Shown here: positions 9,146 to 15,793 of the stretch, piece by piece
Layout: each line of letters starts with the position of its first letter
How positions within the stretch are numbered: the stretch's first letter is position 1
From: Pararhizobium gei
GTDB lineage: Bacteria; Pseudomonadota; Alphaproteobacteria; Rhizobiales; Rhizobiaceae
Assembly: GCF_029223885.1 (NCBI RefSeq)
Contig: NZ_CP119411.1
Coordinates: 1-64,000 of the forward strand
Length of the DNA stretch: 64,000 nucleotides
Direction: 5' to 3'
The notes under the pieces: generated by a model
What the model was told of the DNA's origin: nothing
Seen by the model: only the letters and a program-made list of their open reading frames with translations
The model's database searches: none
Program-made: the position numbers and the translations under genes

Positions 9146-10036
9146 GTGTCGAAGTCACCGCAGCGTGAAAGCCGAACATTCCTGGTGGGGATTGCTCGTG
9201 GAGCCGCCGGTGCTTTGCTGTTTAGTATTCCGATGTTGATGACAATGGAGCTATGGCACCTCGGGTCTTACATGGAGCGGTATCGCCTGTTCGTTCTGTT
9301 GCTGGTTAACGTTCCTCTCCTCATCTTCCTAGCCGACCGTGTTGGATTTGAGCGGACGACGACGCTGACAGAAGCTTGCCGAGATGCCAACATCGCTTAC
9401 GGCCTCGGGATTCTCATGAGCGCGGGCATCCTTGTCCTGCTCGGCGATATAAAGTTCGGGATGCCTCTCTCCGAAATCGCAGGAAAAATTGCGATACAGG
9501 CTGTTCCAGCAAGCATCGGGGCCCTTCTCGGCCGCTCTCAGCTTGGCGGTTCGTCGAACGATCAAGATGATAAGGCACATGGATGTTGTGATGAAGATGC
9601 CGCGGGGGGCGGAGACAGTGACGCCGTTCCCGATCAGCTTTCCACCAGCTATGGCCAAGAGTTGCTCCTGATGGCCGTGGGCGCGCTGTTCTTGAGCCTG
9701 AACGTCGCACCGACCGAGGAAATCATCCTGATTTCGTTCAAAATGACGCCGTGGCATGCCTTGGCCGCAATCATGATCTCGATTGGGATCATGCATGCCT
9801 TCGTTTACGTCGTCGCGTTCAAGGGCACACACGAAATGCCAGCCGGTACACCTTGGTGGCACGCGTTTTTCCGCTTCACCTTGCCGGGCTACATCGTTTC
9901 AATGGCGATTAGCTTTTTCGTCCTTTGGGCATTTGGCCGATTGGACGCTGTAGCTCCTACGCAGGCTATGATGTTCGCGATCGTCCTGTCCTTCCCTGGT
10001 GCGATCGGCGCGGCCGCCGCTCGCCTTATTCTCTAG
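9146..10036 (+). CDS. TIGR02587-family integral membrane protein
   Basis: 296 residues with about seven hydrophobic segments. The start is the open frame beginning MSKSPQRESRTFLVGIARGAAGA. The sequence fits the conserved unknown family TIGR02587 (features such as LLFSIPMLMTMELWHLGSYM near residue 30 and NVAPTEEIILI near 190); a Cys-rich, acidic cytoplasmic-looking loop DDKAHGCCDEDAAGGGDSD lies near residue 140. TIGR02587 is described as always forming a two-gene unit with TIGR02588, which is exactly the arrangement here, with the second gene 8 bases downstream. No biochemical role is known to me. Confidence 0.8.
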   Translation: MSKSPQRESRTFLVGIARGAAGALLFSIPMLMTMELWHLGSYMERYRLFVLLLVNVPLLIFLADRVGFERTTTLTEACRDANIAYGLGILMSAGILVLLGDIKFGMPLSEIAGKIAIQAVPASIGALLGRSQLGGSSNDQDDKAHGCCDEDAAGGGDSDAVPDQLSTSYGQELLLMAVGALFLSLNVAPTEEIILISFKMTPWHALAAIMISIGIMHAFVYVVAFKGTHEMPAGTPWWHAFFRFTLPGYIVSMAISFFVLWAFGRLDAVAPTQAMMFAIVLSFPGAIGAAAARLIL

Positions 10037-10044
10037 GAGGCGTT

Positions 10045-10455
10045 ATGACACAAATCTCCCGTCAACCACATTCTGAGAAGGGCGATCCGCATTGGATGGA
10101 ATGGGCAGTCGGCATATTTTCCGCTCTACTCGTCCTGACAATCATTGGCTGGGTCGGGTTCGAAGCGATCACGGAGGAGGATCAGTCTCCTACATTCCGA
10201 ACAGTCATCACCCGGAAAGAGGCCGTTGAAGGGGGCTTTCGCGTCGAGTTCGAAATCGAAAATCTATCTACGCGGACTGCAGCAGCTGTTGTAGTACGAG
10301 GCGAAATACGAGACGGCGACAACGCGGTCGAAACCGGAGAAGCCACGATTGACTATGTTCCGGCCCAGTCAAAATCCTATGGCGCGATCATCTTCTCTTC
10401 CGATCCAGGTGAAAAAGACGTCTGGATCCGAGGAGCCGGATACAGCGAGCCGTAA
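10045..10455 (+). CDS. TIGR02588-family protein, membrane-anchored
   Basis: 136 residues from the ATG at 10045, preceded by TAGGAGG 5 bases upstream; the earlier in-frame start lies inside the upstream gene. One membrane helix (WAVGIFSALLVLTIIGWVGF, residues 19-38) is followed by a soluble domain with beta-rich pattern (FRVEFEIENLSTRTAAAVVV) resembling a small immunoglobulin-like fold. It is the conserved partner of the TIGR02587 protein. Function unknown; a periplasmic accessory domain for the seven-helix partner is the simplest inference. Confidence 0.8.
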   Translation: MTQISRQPHSEKGDPHWMEWAVGIFSALLVLTIIGWVGFEAITEEDQSPTFRTVITRKEAVEGGFRVEFEIENLSTRTAAAVVVRGEIRDGDNAVETGEATIDYVPAQSKSYGAIIFSSDPGEKDVWIRGAGYSEP

Positions 10456-10564
10456 CTCCGACGAGATCGAATGGTAACGCGCGTAACCTTGCAACGCCAA
10501 CGGGTTCCGAGAGAAGGAGCAATTTCATACCCTTATGGTTTCCAGGGCATGCAGGAGACGTGTG

Positions 10565-10810
10565 ATGGTAGCCAATGACATTTTGAACGAAGGCGTTTCG
10601 GATTTCGCGACCCGGCTTGAGGCGATGACGCGTGATGAGGTTTTTGCCACCATGATGTTGCTGGAAAAGCATAGCGAGGACGACGCCAGTGATCGGGAGG
10701 AAACCCTTTCCCGGATTATGCTCCTGGACGACGAGATCGAACGGCGCTTTCCCGGGCAAATGCTGGCTCCTTACCGAGACTGGAAAAAAGAGCATCCTTT
10801 GACGTCCTGA
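10565..10810 (+). CDS. Small hypothetical protein
   Basis: 81 residues, acidic and helical (FATRLEAMTRDEVFATMMLL, then EETLSRIMLLDDEIERRFPG). The ATG at 10565 has AGGAG 7 bases upstream, which is why it is preferred over a start 30 bases earlier. No membrane segment or known motif. It sits between the TIGR02587/02588 pair and repABC, in the same direction, and a decayed relative of its 5' half is visible near 9000. I do not recognise the family. Confidence 0.5.
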   Translation: MVANDILNEGVSDFATRLEAMTRDEVFATMMLLEKHSEDDASDREETLSRIMLLDDEIERRFPGQMLAPYRDWKKEHPLTS

Positions 10811-11175
10811 GCCACGTCTGACGGAAGAAGGTCATGCGGACGGAAATCATCTCGTTCAGCGTGTGCCTATGTGTAGATCTGCACCTCAGGTGATTCTAGC
10901 GAGTCGCTGGTCCGGCTCTTAGAATGTCAGCGTGTGGTGGGCTAGGCTGAGGAGATTTATGTGCAAATCTGCATTTTGCGGCGACTAGGCGAAAGGAAAA
11001 AAATCTGACTAACTCACGGTAAATGATGGCAGATTCGCCTTGGGCGAGGGAATCGAGAAATATGCGTTAACTCCTTGTTAACCTTAAATCCCTTGCCCAG
11101 AGTTGGGAATCGGGCAATTGTCACGATGATTGGATCATTTCCTTAAAATTATCGTGACTAAAGGCGAATAGCTGA
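10811..11175. promoter_or_regulatory. repABC upstream region with nested inverted repeats
   Basis: This 365-base non-coding stretch precedes repA. It holds GTTAAC-TCCTT-GTTAAC at 11066-11082 and, closer to the start, an inverted repeat GTCACGAT (11120-11127) / ATCGTGAC (11151-11158) that encloses a smaller dyad ATGAT-TGG-ATCAT (11125-11137). RepA/RepB autorepression at operators upstream of repA is established for repABC plasmids; these dyads are the candidate operators, and the AT-rich segment is the candidate promoter. Confidence 0.55.
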
Positions 11176-12363
11176 ATGAACGTGAAAATGGCGGCTTTGA
11201 AGAAAGTGTCGAGTTTCGCAGATATTATCCTCGCGCAGGGCGGAGATATATCCTCGAAACTCGACATGCTGCGGCGCGAAAAATTTCCGCCTAACGCACA
11301 GAAGTCGCTTCGCCAATTCTCATTAGCGGAAGTCGCGGACTTTGTCGGCGTCTCGCAGAGCTATCTTAAAAAGCTGCACCTCCAAGGAAAGGGCGTAGAG
11401 CCAAGCACGACCTCAACCGGCCGACGCTATTATACCGCAGATCAGGTAAACGAACTTCGTCAACTTCTTGATAGGGTTCCGCACCGGCAGGCTCACGAGA
11501 AACTGCAGGTTATTGCAGTCGTCAATTTCAAAGGCGGTTCTGGCAAGACCACGACCTCGGCTCACCTAGCACAATTTTTGGCGCTGAAGGGCTACCGGGT
11601 TCTAGCTGTCGATCTCGACCCTCAGGCATCGTTGACTGCGCTTTATGGCATTCAGCCAGAGCTAGACGAAAAGAAGTCCTTCTACGAAGCGTTGCGCTAC
11701 GACGACGGACGCAAGTCGATCAAGGACGTCATCCAGCTTACCAATTTTCCAAACCTCGATGTAGTGCCAGCCAATCTTGAACTGCAAGAATATGAGTACG
11801 ACACACCAATTGCTATGCAGCGAAAAGATTCAAATGCCGGCAAGATGTTCTACACCCGTATCGGCGACGCGTTGGCAGAAGTAGACGATCGCTACGATGT
11901 CGTTGTTGTCGACTGCCCTCCCCAGCTTGGTTATCTGACGCTCACGGCGCTGACGGCAGCAACATCGGTCCTCATCACGGTGCACCCGCAGATGCTCGAC
12001 ATCATGTCGATGTCCCAGTTCCTGCTCATGCTGGGCGAGATCCTAAAAAGTGTCGAAGGCGTCGGCGTTGACGTATCTCTTGACTGGTTCCGCTATCTGG
12101 TCACGCGGTACGAGCCAACCGATATACCACAGCAACAAATGGTCGGTTTCATGCAGTCGATGTTCGCCGAGCACATGATGAAAAATCATATGGTCAAGTC
12201 CACTGCCGTGTCCGACGCAGGTCTGACCAAGCAGAGCCTGTATGAGGTCGAGCGCGCCCAGTTCACGGCCGCGACATATGACCGAGCCCGTGAGTCGATG
12301 GACGCCGTCAACAATGAAGTTATCGAGCAACTTCAGAAGGCTTGGGGGCGCCGCAATGCATAA
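11176..12363 (+). CDS. repA: Plasmid partition ATPase RepA
   Basis: 395 residues, the normal length for repABC RepA. An N-terminal DNA-binding part (LAEVADFVGVSQSYLKKLHL near residue 55) is followed by a ParA-type ATPase with the deviant Walker A FKGGSGKTTTSAHL near residue 118, VLAVDLDPQASLTALYG near 150 and VVVDCPPQLGYLTLTAL near 245. With RepB it segregates the plasmid by acting at a centromere, and it represses its own operon. It is the first gene of an intact repABC operon in the standard order. Confidence 0.96.
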   Translation: MNVKMAALKKVSSFADIILAQGGDISSKLDMLRREKFPPNAQKSLRQFSLAEVADFVGVSQSYLKKLHLQGKGVEPSTTSTGRRYYTADQVNELRQLLDRVPHRQAHEKLQVIAVVNFKGGSGKTTTSAHLAQFLALKGYRVLAVDLDPQASLTALYGIQPELDEKKSFYEALRYDDGRKSIKDVIQLTNFPNLDVVPANLELQEYEYDTPIAMQRKDSNAGKMFYTRIGDALAEVDDRYDVVVVDCPPQLGYLTLTALTAATSVLITVHPQMLDIMSMSQFLLMLGEILKSVEGVGVDVSLDWFRYLVTRYEPTDIPQQQMVGFMQSMFAEHMMKNHMVKSTAVSDAGLTKQSLYEVERAQFTAATYDRARESMDAVNNEVIEQLQKAWGRRNA

Positions 12364-12367
12364 CCCG

Positions 12368-12381
12368 TTGTCAGCCGTACA
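12368..12381. repeat. Short repeat in repA-repB gap (candidate parS-like site), copy 1
   Basis: The 14-mer TTGTCAGCCGTACA lies just after the repA stop and recurs identically after repC at 14857-14870. parS sites of repABC plasmids are short GC-centred dyads placed either between repA and repB or outside the operon; this motif is only partly palindromic (TTGT...ACA[A] with a central GCC). The centromere role is an inference from position and repetition. Confidence 0.4.
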
Positions 12382-12437
12382 AACTGCGACTTTCCGCAGA
12401 GAAATCAGAAGGATGACGAAACCCGGAGTGTGGGTCC

Positions 12438-13424
12438 ATGGCTCGTAAGGACATTTTCGCGAACATCACGTCTCCTGCAAACGCGGGTATTGAGCGCAAG
12501 GCAACGCCTGGATACGCCACCCATGGTGCTTCAAGGTCGATGATCAGCTCCTTGAGCGAGCTTCGAGACAAGGTTGAACAGGCCGCGCAACAGCTTCCAG
12601 GCGAGACTATCATCGAGCTCGATCCCGAAGCGTTGGATTCCTCTTTTGTCTCAGACCGGATGGGCATCGATGATGTCGCTTACGCCCAGCTCCTCGAAGC
12701 GATCCGGGTGCGGGGACAAGACACGCCGATACAGGTCCGCCCTCACCCCACGGCGGAAGGTCGCTACCAAATCGTCTTCGGGCATCGTCGCGCGCGCGCG
12801 GCCAAGGATCTTGGACGCCCGGTCCGGGCTGTCGTAAAAGCAATCTCAGACGCAGACCATGTCATCGCCCAAGGTCAGGAAAACTCGGCGCGAGAAAACC
12901 TGTCGTTCATTGAACGCGCAATGTTCGCGCAGCGATTGGTCGAATTGGCCTACGAACGGGCGACGATTCAGACCGCCCTCTCCGTGGATGCGCCAATGTT
13001 AACCCGGATGTTGTCCGTATCAGGTCGCGTACCGGCTGAAATTGCGCATAAAATTGGTGCGGCGAAATCCATCGGTCGTGATCGTTGGACCGAATTTGCC
13101 CAGCAGATCGAAAGACCGGCAATGCTTGAACTGGCGCGAACCCTTGTCGATGATCCGGCATTCTCATCGCTCGAGTCCAACGCACGCTTCGAGTTTCTTG
13201 CCAAGGGCATTAAGAAGGCGGCTATTCCTTCAAAGCGGCCGAGCAATGGAAGCGAATGGCGCGCAGATGATTCGAGTGTTCGGGCAGAGTTTAAGGGACG
13301 CGGAAAAAGCTACTCTATCGCATTGAAGGCAAATGATGCTGGAAGGTTTGGTCGGTTCATCGCCGAAAACCTCGGTCGTTTGCATCAAGAGTTTCTGAGT
13401 TCAACTGAAACAGAAGGAAAATAG
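12438..13424 (+). CDS. repB: Plasmid partition protein RepB (ParB family)
   Basis: 328 residues, the usual RepB size. The ParB N-terminal nuclease-like domain is clear (GQDTPIQVRPHPTAEGRYQ, VFGHRRARAAKDLGRPVRAV, QGQENSARENLSFIERAMFA between residues 90 and 160), followed by a helix-turn-helix segment around ALSVDAPMLTRMLSVSGRVP that binds the centromere. The start ATG at 12438 follows repA by 74 bases. It loads on parS and stimulates the RepA ATPase. An antisense RNA gene follows before repC. Confidence 0.95.
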   Translation: MARKDIFANITSPANAGIERKATPGYATHGASRSMISSLSELRDKVEQAAQQLPGETIIELDPEALDSSFVSDRMGIDDVAYAQLLEAIRVRGQDTPIQVRPHPTAEGRYQIVFGHRRARAAKDLGRPVRAVVKAISDADHVIAQGQENSARENLSFIERAMFAQRLVELAYERATIQTALSVDAPMLTRMLSVSGRVPAEIAHKIGAAKSIGRDRWTEFAQQIERPAMLELARTLVDDPAFSSLESNARFEFLAKGIKKAAIPSKRPSNGSEWRADDSSVRAEFKGRGKSYSIALKANDAGRFGRFIAENLGRLHQEFLSSTETEGK

Positions 13425-13433
13425 CCGCAAAAG

Positions 13434-13483
13434 AAAAAGGCCCCCAAACGTCGCCGTCGTGGAAGCCTTCCTCATGTCTAAGC
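13434..13483 (-). ncRNA. repABC antisense counter-transcribed RNA (incompatibility RNA)
   Basis: On the minus strand in the repB-repC gap there is a -35 TTGACT (13513-13518), a 17-base spacer and a -10 GATTCT (13490-13495). About 7 bases on, a transcript of about 50 bases would start. It ends in a hairpin whose plus-strand arms are AAGGCCCCC (13437-13445) and GGAAGCCTT (13461-13469), followed in the minus direction by a T-rich run. In repABC plasmids a small antisense RNA from exactly this gap lowers repC expression and determines incompatibility. Exact ends are estimated from the promoter and terminator. Confidence 0.8.
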
Positions 13484-13578
13484 AGCCTGAGAATCGCATT
13501 TCCATGAATCGCAGTCAAGAGTCTTTGGCGCCAGTTTGGTGAGCGGACTTCTTTTGCCTTTAGAAAGGTGAGAGGGAA

Positions 13579-14793
13579 ATGCAAACAGGAAATGTAACGA
13601 CGCCATTCGGGCGGCGGCCGATGACGCTCGCCTTGGTAAAAGGTCAGCTTTCTACGGCTAATATTAGGTCGGGTAAATCCGTCGACAAATGGAGAGTTTA
13701 CCGCAGTGCCTGCGAGGCGAGGGCGATGCTCGGCCTGCGCGATCGTGCGCTTGCAGTATTGAATGCTTTGTTAACATTCTATCCCCAACAGGAGTTGAGT
13801 GAGCAAGGCAATCTGATTGTCTTTCCATCCAATGCTCAGCTCGCGATCCGCGCGAACGGAATAGCTGGGACCACGCTGCGGGAGAACCTGGCTCTCCTCG
13901 TCCAGGCGGGCCTTATTCAGCGCAATGACAGTCCGAATGGGAAGCGCTACGCTCGCAAAGGAAACGACGGCGAGATCGAAACTGCCTACGGCTTCAGCCT
14001 CGCGCCGCTCCTTGCCCGTGCAGAAGAGCTGGCGATTTTGGCGCATCAGGTCGCAGAGGAAAGCCGCCGGCTACGCGTCATAAAAGAACGCATCACGATC
14101 ACACGCCGAGACATCCGCAAGCTCATCAGCGCAGCAGTGGAAGAAGGAGCGGCAGGAAACTGGCAAGCTGTTGAGGATGCCTTTGTAGCTGCCATCGCAC
14201 GCCTCAAAACAGCCAAGACGCCCGCTGCCCTTGAAGCGTGCCTCGACGATCTGACCTTGTTGAGCGAGGAAGCTATCAACATGCTGGAAATCCAGCTAAT
14301 TCCTCAAAAAACCGACAGCAATGATAGCGAAAACCGTCACCACATACAGAATTCAAATACCGAATCCTTAAATGAACTTGAACCTCGCTCTGAGAAGGAG
14401 CGGAGCGGAAGGGCAGCGGCTGGTCCGAAACGGAGTGCCGAACCGATAAAGGCTTTTCCATTGGGTATGGTGCTTAGGGCTTGCCCACAGATATCGGATT
14501 ATTCGACAGGCGGTGCAATTTCACATTGGCGCGAGTTGATGACCGCGGCGGTGGTCGTGCGCACAATGCTCGGTGTTAGTCCATCGGCGTATCAGGAGGC
14601 CTGTGAAGCGATGGGGCCCGAGAACGCTGCGGTTGCGATGGCTTGCGTTCTGGAGCGGGCAGGGCACATCAGTTCACCTGGCGGATATCTGCGCGACCTG
14701 ACGAGGCGCACGGAACGAGGCGAGTTCTCGCTTGGCCCGATGCTCATGGCGTTGCTTCGAACGCAAGAGCCAGAGGGGCGCAAGTCGGCATGA
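13579..14793 (+). CDS. repC: Replication initiator RepC
   Basis: 404 residues starting MQTGNVTTPFGRRPMTLA, a characteristic RepC N-terminus, with GAGAGGG ahead of the ATG. Conserved stretches include CEARAMLGLRDRALAVLNAL near residue 48 and IVFPSNAQLAIRANGIAGTTLRENL near 82, and a C-terminal MLGVSPSAYQEACEAMG. RepC is the rate-limiting initiator of repABC plasmids and acts at an origin within its own coding sequence. Its translation is controlled by the antisense RNA in the 154-base gap upstream. Length and motifs look intact. Confidence 0.95.
   Translation: MQTGNVTTPFGRRPMTLALVKGQLSTANIRSGKSVDKWRVYRSACEARAMLGLRDRALAVLNALLTFYPQQELSEQGNLIVFPSNAQLAIRANGIAGTTLRENLALLVQAGLIQRNDSPNGKRYARKGNDGEIETAYGFSLAPLLARAEELAILAHQVAEESRRLRVIKERITITRRDIRKLISAAVEEGAAGNWQAVEDAFVAAIARLKTAKTPAALEACLDDLTLLSEEAINMLEIQLIPQKTDSNDSENRHHIQNSNTESLNELEPRSEKERSGRAAAGPKRSAEPIKAFPLGMVLRACPQISDYSTGGAISHWRELMTAAVVVRTMLGVSPSAYQEACEAMGPENAAVAMACVLERAGHISSPGGYLRDLTRRTERGEFSLGPMLMALLRTQEPEGRKSA
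14290..14400. other. Probable origin of replication inside repC
   Basis: In characterised repABC replicons oriV is an AT-rich stretch within repC. The most AT-rich part of this repC runs roughly 14290-14400 (for example ccacatacagaattcaaata and the following bases). The position is assigned by analogy and base composition only. Confidence 0.35.
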
Positions 14794-14856
14794 AAGCATT
14801 CGCGGTTAGATCCAAGTCAAAGCAGTAATGAGAGGAGATCTTACCATGAAGTACAA

Positions 14857-14870
14857 TTGTCAGCCGTACA
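14857..14870. repeat. Short repeat downstream of repC (candidate parS-like site), copy 2
   Basis: Second identical copy of TTGTCAGCCGTACA, about 60 bases after the repC stop. Both copies are followed 15-35 bases later by a short aggatgac motif (near 12410 and 14896), so the similarity extends beyond the 14-mer. Partition sites outside repC are known in several repABC plasmids. Confidence 0.4.
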
Positions 14871-14930
14871 GATGGTTTTTCACCAATGAATACAGGAGGA
14901 TGACCTCACGGTATTAGAGGGTCTATCGTA

Positions 14931-15300
14931 GACATCGCGGTGGCGGCCGCCGGAGGCGAAGGCGACGATCAGGATCGCTCGGTCGCGAAGATCGAGCAGG
15001 TCGCCAATAGTTTGGCCAGGACGTCTCCGGTAACAGCCTTGGCGCTCTTGCAAAAACGTTGTCTTAGCGCGGCCCGGATCGACAGCAAAATGGCTGATTT
15101 GAGGGCAGGGGGAGGCGAAGGCACCATTGAGACCGCGCCACTTGGTCAGTGTCGACCAGTTGGTCAGGCTCCGGCGCAGCGTTTCGACGTCGTGGTCGGT
15201 GATGTCTTGGGTATGGCCATGGACGCTCCAAAAGGACGGTTTCGGCGGCCGCTCGGACCGTGATTTTGCCCGATCTTGCTGATTTGCGACTCCAGATCAA
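14931..15300 (-). pseudogene. Tyrosine recombinase (integrase) remnant
   Basis: Read on the minus strand with frame changes, this matches the middle of the integrase also seen at 60130-61299: a segment reading DVETLRRSLTNWSTLTKWRG, then a part equivalent to ALRLALRTSNR, then SAKAVTGDVLAKLLATC. N-terminus, catalytic residues and C-terminus are absent and at least two frameshifts are needed. It is non-functional. Confidence 0.65.
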
Positions 15301-15303
15301 CTG

Positions 15304-15330
15304 CCATCGATAAGCGCTGATTATCGATGG
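15304..15330. repeat. Perfect inverted repeat beside integrase remnant
   Basis: Arms CCATCGATAA (15304-15313) and TTATCGATGG (15321-15330) are perfectly complementary around the 7-base spacer gcgctga. It lies just outside the start side of the integrase remnant. Related TATCGATAAT repeats occur at 59213-59239 near another copy of the integrase family, so a recombination or operator site is possible. Confidence 0.5.
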
Positions 15331-15793
15331 TTAGGACCGGCAGTTTTGTCCCAGCTTCTGATTTTGATTAAACTCAGCGTGAAACGTTCATCCGGTTTGC
15401 GTTTTAATTTATGGCAGGGCGAGGCACCTAAGTCATTAGGCTGAATTAGGTAAATGCTGAGATTTATGGATGGCCTGAAGTAAACCGGTCAGCATCGTAG
15501 AAGATTCTGAATTCACGGAAATCGTCCCCAAGTAAGCTATAAAATCGCTTTTAGGAATTACCGAACATCAAGCTAAGAATTTGCAATTTTCTTGATATAT
15601 GTCAAAGACAGAACATGTTTATTGTGAATTCGAAAATAACAGATTTCGACTTTAGTCTAATAAAAGAAAGTTATTCTCATTTTTGCGACAAATATTAAAT
15701 TCAATTTGATTAAATTACGAGATGATTAATATAGCCAGAGCACGTTCGAGCCTCACACGGCGCATACCGCGTCGAGATATAGGAGTAGGGACT
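15331..15793. promoter_or_regulatory. AT-rich leader of the chemoreceptor gene with an Fnr/FixK-like box
   Basis: No gene is seen. The stretch is much more AT-rich than its surroundings. At 15592-15605 there is TTGATATATGTCAA, which fits the TTGA-N6-TCAA pattern bound by Fnr/FixK-type regulators. It lies about 190 bases upstream of the chosen start, so a promoter just downstream of the box, within 15610-15720, is the likely arrangement. Confidence 0.4.
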
